Assembly (NCBI GenBank): GCA_025361995.1 | Contig: JANYIP010000194.1 | Location: forward strand, 1 to 8,846 | DNA: 8,846 nucleotides | Origin: Streptomycetales bacterium | GTDB taxonomy: Bacteria > Actinomycetota > Actinomycetes > Prado026 | Reading direction: 5' to 3' | In this document: positions 6,775 to 8,846 of the stretch, in pieces | Layout of the letters: each line of letters opens with the position of its first letter | Numbering within the stretch: the first letter of the stretch is position 1 | Notes under the pieces: generated by a model | Database searches by the model: none | Seen by the model: only the letters and a program-made list of their open reading frames with translations | Told to the model about the DNA's origin: nothing | Made by a program: the position numbers and the translations under genes

Positions 6775-6942
6775 CTATAGCAGAACCGGCACCTTTGTCG
6801 GCGCAGCCGGGCGAAGGACAGCAGGATCGATGGCTACCGGCTTGTTCTCCTCGCTGTGCGTCATAAGCACCCACATGGGCAGGCCCACCGTGAAAGCAAG
6901 CATGACGAGGGCCAACGGTACGTTCAACAGAATCCAGCTCAT
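6775..6942 (-). CDS. Small single-helix membrane protein coupled to the two-component genes
   Basis: This 55-residue ORF is not recognised as a known family. It has a hydrophobic helix at about residues 3-27 (SWILLNVPLALVMLAF, then VGLPMWVLM), a short polar stretch THSEENK, and a proline/alanine-rich tail ending PTKVPVLL. A single-pass membrane topology is predicted; the few charges do not settle orientation. The ATG is at 6942, and a weak GCAGG is the only nearby ribosome site. The TAG at 6775 lies two bases before the first possible GTG of the response regulator, and a nine-codon upstream ORF ends in an ATGA overlap with this start. The tight packing suggests cotranslation with the regulator and kinase. 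It could be a small accessory protein acting on the kinase, or a subunit-like peptide of the respiratory cluster. The hydrophobic stretch and exact junctions argue for a real gene. Confidence 0.7.
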   Translation of the reverse strand: MSWILLNVPLALVMLAFTVGLPMWVLMTHSEENKPVAIDPAVLRPAAPTKVPVLL

Positions 6943-6968
6943 GGCCTGCGGCGACGTTTTCGGGTCAA
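6939..6968 (-). CDS. Possible nine-codon leader peptide before the small membrane protein
   Basis: A TTG at 6968 opens a nine-residue ORF, (M)TRKRRRRP, whose TGA overlaps the next gene's ATG as ATGA. Five of its nine residues are arginine and one lysine, so ribosome stalling could in principle regulate the downstream gene. The strong AAGGAGGTGA at 6991-6982 lies about 16 bases from the TTG, which is long for normal initiation. Alternatively, the basic stretch is a displaced N-terminus of the membrane protein, one frame off. Confidence 0.28.
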   Translation of the reverse strand: MTRKRRRRP

Positions 6969-6980
6969 GCGACGACGCCG

Positions 6981-6991
6981 TTCACCTCCTT
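6981..6991 (-). promoter_or_regulatory. Near-perfect Shine-Dalgarno with no well-placed start codon
   Basis: AAGGAGGTGAA on the minus strand (6991-6981) is close to fully complementary to the 3' end of 16S rRNA. The GTG embedded in it (6985) has no spacing and gives only a six-codon ORF. The next starts are TTG at 6968 and ATG at 6942. It marks translation into the 55-aa gene region, but the real start is uncertain. Confidence 0.6.
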
Positions 6992-7013
6992 GGTACAACT
7001 GTCGGCCGGCTGA

Positions 7014-7031
7014 GTTAGGGAACGGTTAGGG
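7014..7031. promoter_or_regulatory. Direct repeat of GTTAGGG, 11-bp period, candidate response-regulator site
   Basis: GTTAGGG occurs at 7014-7020 and 7025-7031, so the copies start 11 bases apart on one helical face. OmpR/PhoB-type regulators bind such direct repeats. It lies 22-40 bases upstream of the strong Shine-Dalgarno of the small-membrane-protein/regulator/kinase unit. Autoregulation is therefore a reasonable inference. No clear -35/-10 pair was recognised next to it. Confidence 0.45.
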
Positions 7032-7053
7032 CACGGCACGCCGAAGACATGTC

Positions 7054-8130
7054 TCAGGCCTCGTAGATGGTTCCGCCGACCACCGTGATGGGGATCGCGG
7101 GGAGACCGCTGGACGCCGGTCCACTCAGCACCGCGCCGGTGGCTGCGTCGAACTGCGAGCCGTGGCACGGGCAGACGAAGCCGCTCGGCGAGAAGTTCAC
7201 GGTGCATCCGGCGTGAGGGCAGATGGCACTGAACGCCTTGAACTGACCCTTGGTCGGCTGGACGACGTAGGCCGGTCCGCCCCCGTTGCTGTCGGTGAAG
7301 GACGCGGCCTGCCCGACCGGGACCGACGACGCGAGGCCGAGCTGCGTACCCGGCGAGGTCGGGCTTGCGGTCGGGCTTGCGGTGGGACTGGGGGCCGAGC
7401 TGGCAGCCGCCGACGGTGCCGTGGGCGGGCCCAGCGCCGTGCCGCTGGCGGTCGACGAGCTCGCTCGCCGGTGAGCGGCCCAGGCGCTGAACCCGCCGGT
7501 GAGCACTGCCACACCTGCGACACCCAGGGCGACGCCGCCGCTGCGCACGAAGGTCCGCCGTTCCACCTGGGCGAGTACCGGAGGGCGCTGCGCGCGGTCC
7601 GATCGCACGCCCAGGTCGGCCCGGACACGGCGACGAATCAGAGCAGTCACCGAGTAGACACCGCCGTCACCAGCGACCAGCAGGGGCGTCCAGGCGAAGA
7701 AGAAGACGATGTCGGAGCCGAAGAAGTACGGGCTCGTGCTCCAACTGACAGTGAGGAAGAAGCTGAGGGAGAGCAGGAGCCCGCCGAGAGCGGCCAGCCG
7801 CGTCCACAGGCCTAGCAGCACCCCGAGGCCGACGGCCAGCTCAGCGAAGGCGATCAGGAGACCGGTCGCCGTGCTCAGGTCGGCGGACAGCGATACCAGC
7901 GGGCCGATCGGGCTCGTCTTGGCCGCGCGCACCATCTGGGCGTGCACCGAGTTCGGCGACGCAGGATCGAGGTACGTCGAGTCGGTGAGCTTGAGCATCC
8001 CCGCGTAGACGAAGGTGACGGCGAGGAAAGCGCGCAACGGCAGCAGCACCCAGCCCGGGTCCGTCATCCGCGGCGAGGCTTTCAACCGCTCCATCAGGGG
8101 CAGGTGCGGATCACTCTCATTGCAACTCAC
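7054..8130 (-). CDS. DoxX-type membrane domain fused to Tat-dependent Rieske [2Fe-2S] domain
   Basis: This 358-aa fusion protein is predicted to carry electrons between a membrane quinone-linked module and an external partner; the reaction is not known. A DoxX/DoxD-like unit occupies residues 25-165, with four helices at about 27-47, 85-108, 111-131 and 139-154. A cytoplasmic basic stretch carries the twin-arginine motif RRTFV at 191-195, followed by a fifth helix (197-216), a Ser/Pro/Thr/Ala linker (223-265) and the Rieske domain. Cluster motifs CPHAGC (304-309) and CPCHGSQFD (320-328) give ligands C304, H306, C320 and H323, plus the C309-C322 disulfide pair. The Tyr usual in the second motif is Phe327. 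The GTG at 8130 has GAGAGTGG upstream and overlaps the stop of an 11-codon leader as GTGA. CtaG lies upstream and the two-component unit downstream. Confidence 0.88.
   Translation of the reverse strand: MSCNESDPHLPLMERLKASPRMTDPGWVLLPLRAFLAVTFVYAGMLKLTDSTYLDPASPNSVHAQMVRAAKTSPIGPLVSLSADLSTATGLLIAFAELAVGLGVLLGLWTRLAALGGLLLSLSFFLTVSWSTSPYFFGSDIVFFFAWTPLLVAGDGGVYSVTALIRRRVRADLGVRSDRAQRPPVLAQVERRTFVRSGGVALGVAGVAVLTGGFSAWAAHRRASSSTASGTALGPPTAPSAAASSAPSPTASPTASPTSPGTQLGLASSVPVGQAASFTDSNGGGPAYVVQPTKGQFKAFSAICPHAGCTVNFSPSGFVCPCHGSQFDAATGAVLSGPASSGLPAIPITVVGGTIYEA
7358..7381. repeat. 12-bp tandem repeat encoding the Pro/Thr/Ser linker
   Basis: GTCGGGCTTGCG occurs twice in tandem (7358-7369 and 7370-7381), with a degenerate third copy after it. 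On the minus strand it encodes the SPTA-SPTA part of the linker between the fifth helix and the Rieske domain. A whole number of codons per unit would let linker length vary by slippage without frameshift. Confidence 0.6.
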
Positions 8131-8162
8131 GACATACCACTCTCGGGTTGTTCGGCTCTCAC
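8127..8162 (-). CDS. Possible 11-codon leader peptide upstream of the DoxX-Rieske gene
   Basis: A GTG at 8162 follows AAGGAGG (8171-8165) by two bases and opens an 11-residue ORF (M)RAEQPESGMS. Its TGA overlaps the GTG of the DoxX-Rieske gene by four bases (8130-8127). The spacing is short but workable if AAGGA is the pairing core. Such an arrangement would couple translation of the fusion protein to that of the leader. The peptide may have no function beyond this. Confidence 0.4.
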   Translation of the reverse strand: MRAEQPESGMS

Positions 8163-8163
8163 T

Positions 8164-8183
8164 ACCTCCTTCTAGCAGGAGGT
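8164..8183 (-). promoter_or_regulatory. Hairpin sequestering the strong Shine-Dalgarno
   Basis: On the minus strand ACCTCCT (8183-8177) pairs perfectly with AGGAGGT (8170-8164) around a six-base loop. The right arm is the Shine-Dalgarno AAGGAGG (8171-8165), so the hairpin would block ribosome entry before the leader and the DoxX-Rieske gene. It competes with the hairpin at 8180-8209 for bases 8180-8183. Confidence 0.55.
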
Positions 8184-8209
8184 GGGTTTTCCAGCGGTTA
8201 ACCCCACCT
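8180..8209 (-). promoter_or_regulatory. Alternative hairpin: ctaG terminator or anti-sequestering stem
   Basis: On the minus strand AGGTGGGGTT (8209-8200) pairs with AACCCACCT (8188-8180), nine pairs with one bulged base and an 11-base loop that includes part of a GGTTAACC palindrome. It follows the ctaG-like stop by 12 bases and could terminate that transcript. Because it uses 8180-8183, it cannot coexist with the Shine-Dalgarno hairpin. Confidence 0.55.
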
Positions 8210-8221
8210 GAGAGTCACCTG
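8205..8221. repeat. CACCTG direct repeat, 11-bp period
   Basis: CACCTG occurs at 8205-8210 and 8216-8221, eleven bases apart. A further copy lies 21 bases on at 8237, inside the ctaG-like coding end. This helical phasing could mark a protein-binding site, but a six-base word in GC-rich DNA is weak evidence. Confidence 0.3.
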
Positions 8222-8846
8222 TCAAAACTGCCCAGGCACCTGCCGCCCGGTGGCTGGGACGAGCACCGGCGGAGCCTCCGGAGTGCGCTGACGCAGCCAG
8301 TTGGCGACCGTGAAGAGGATCGACGGCAGGAACGTGATCTCGCCACAGACCCACAGGATCGAGCCGGCGATCTGCTGGTCGGCGTCCTGCTGCGCGAGCG
8401 TGTGTCCCTGGGCGTACCAGGGGTAGAGGTCATGGGTGAACATGACCAGGGTCATCGCCACGATGACCATCACAGCGTTGGTGCCGACCAGGACGAGGAC
8501 CCGACGGGGGCCGTCGAGCAGGGGCCTGAGCGGGTACGAGCCGAACACCTGCAGCCACAGTGCCAGCCCGAGCCCGAAGAAGCTGCCGTGCTCGAGCCAG
8601 ATGTGCACGGTGTCGTTGCGCACGGCCAGGTCGAAGGGGTCTGGGAAGTGCCAGAAGACCATGGTCACGTTGAAGAGCAGCACCGACGTCACCGGCCGCG
8701 CCAGGACGGCCCGTACGCGCCCCAGCACGGTGCCGCTGGCCGGGCCGGCGATCGACCCGGTGGACCGGTCCTGGGTACGTTGGGCGAGCCGGCCGAAGGC
8801 CCGGCGGGCGGGGCGCGGCAGCCCGCGCAGCAGCGGCAGCCACGGG
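8222..8846 (-). CDS. ctaG: CtaG/caa3-type cytochrome c oxidase assembly protein (partial, N-terminus off right edge)
   Basis: The frame is open to the right edge and gives the last 207 residues of a multi-helix membrane protein of the Caa3_CtaG family, which is needed for copper insertion or assembly of haem-copper oxidases. Features of the family are the helix-start VTMVFWHFPDPFD (H66), H81 and H86 in HIWLEHGSFFGLGLALW, a helix ALVMFTHDLYPWY region near 125-143, and ADQQIAGSILWVCGE (155-169). Four helices are visible, at about 51-67, 84-101, 116-137 and 159-183. A GTG at 8728 is an internal codon: the in-frame upstream LPRPARRAFGRLAQRTQ resembles the usual loop before this domain, so the gene continues beyond the window. 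Its stop is followed by the hairpin at 8180-8209 and then the DoxX-Rieske gene. Confidence 0.87.
   Translation of the reverse strand, partial: PWLPLLRGLPRPARRAFGRLAQRTQDRSTGSIAGPASGTVLGRVRAVLARPVTSVLLFNVTMVFWHFPDPFDLAVRNDTVHIWLEHGSFFGLGLALWLQVFGSYPLRPLLDGPRRVLVLVGTNAVMVIVAMTLVMFTHDLYPWYAQGHTLAQQDADQQIAGSILWVCGEITFLPSILFTVANWLRQRTPEAPPVLVPATGRQVPGQF

Noticed and set aside
6299..7018. Plus-strand open frame of 239 codons opposite the regulator and small membrane protein
   Set aside because: Antisense shadow; no recognisable domain, and it crosses the intergenic control region.
8728..8728. GTG at 8728 as the true start of the CtaG-like gene
   Set aside because: The frame remains open to the edge, and the upstream residues resemble the loop before the visible CtaG domain, so the gene is partial rather than short.
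1..8846. CRISPR array, transposon ends, tRNA or rRNA genes
   Set aside because: No regularly spaced repeats, transposase domain, or cloverleaf/rRNA sequence was recognised on either strand by eye.

Overview
The window is GC-rich DNA from an actinobacterium. This rests on strong G/C bias at third codon positions, frequent GTG starts, a twin-arginine/Rieske membrane protein, and a deazaflavin (F420)-type oxidoreductase. No genus can be named from the sequence alone. No tRNA, rRNA, CRISPR array, intact insertion sequence or phage gene was seen.

Layout. (1) 1-544, minus strand: the N-terminal 181 residues of a class I SAM-dependent methyltransferase that runs off the left edge. (2) 596 to about 1785, minus strand: a decayed P-type cation ATPase. 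Its N-terminal domain, P domain and C-terminal helices are recognisable, but they lie in alternating frames and are separated by deletions; the phosphorylation site is gone. (3) 1786-1969: a divergent intergenic stretch with a perfect 11-bp inverted repeat. (4) 1970-3187, plus strand: a secreted beta-propeller protein with seven GG-x-F blade motifs. It is the only convincing plus-strand gene. (5) 3184-8846, minus strand: a run of collinear genes. In transcription order these are a CtaG-type oxidase assembly protein (N-terminus beyond the right edge), a five-helix DoxX-Tat-Rieske fusion, a 55-aa single-helix protein, an OmpR-type response regulator, a HAMP histidine kinase, a Sco1/SenC copper lipoprotein, a small basic GRRGGLKGG protein, and an F420-dependent nitroreductase-family enzyme.

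How the genes fit together. CtaG and Sco1 both belong to copper delivery and assembly of haem-copper oxidases, and DoxX and Rieske domains are membrane redox modules. The 55-aa protein, the regulator and the kinase are packed with gaps or overlaps of a few bases, so they look like one translationally coupled signalling unit embedded in a respiratory or copper cluster. The most interesting parts are the DoxX-Rieske fusion, a region upstream of it in which two mutually exclusive hairpins compete for its strong Shine-Dalgarno sequence, short upstream ORFs that overlap the next start codon by four bases, an 11-bp-spaced GTTAGGG direct repeat upstream of the two-component unit, and the small membrane protein itself.

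Every stretch longer than about 300 bases is covered by a gene or by the pseudogene.
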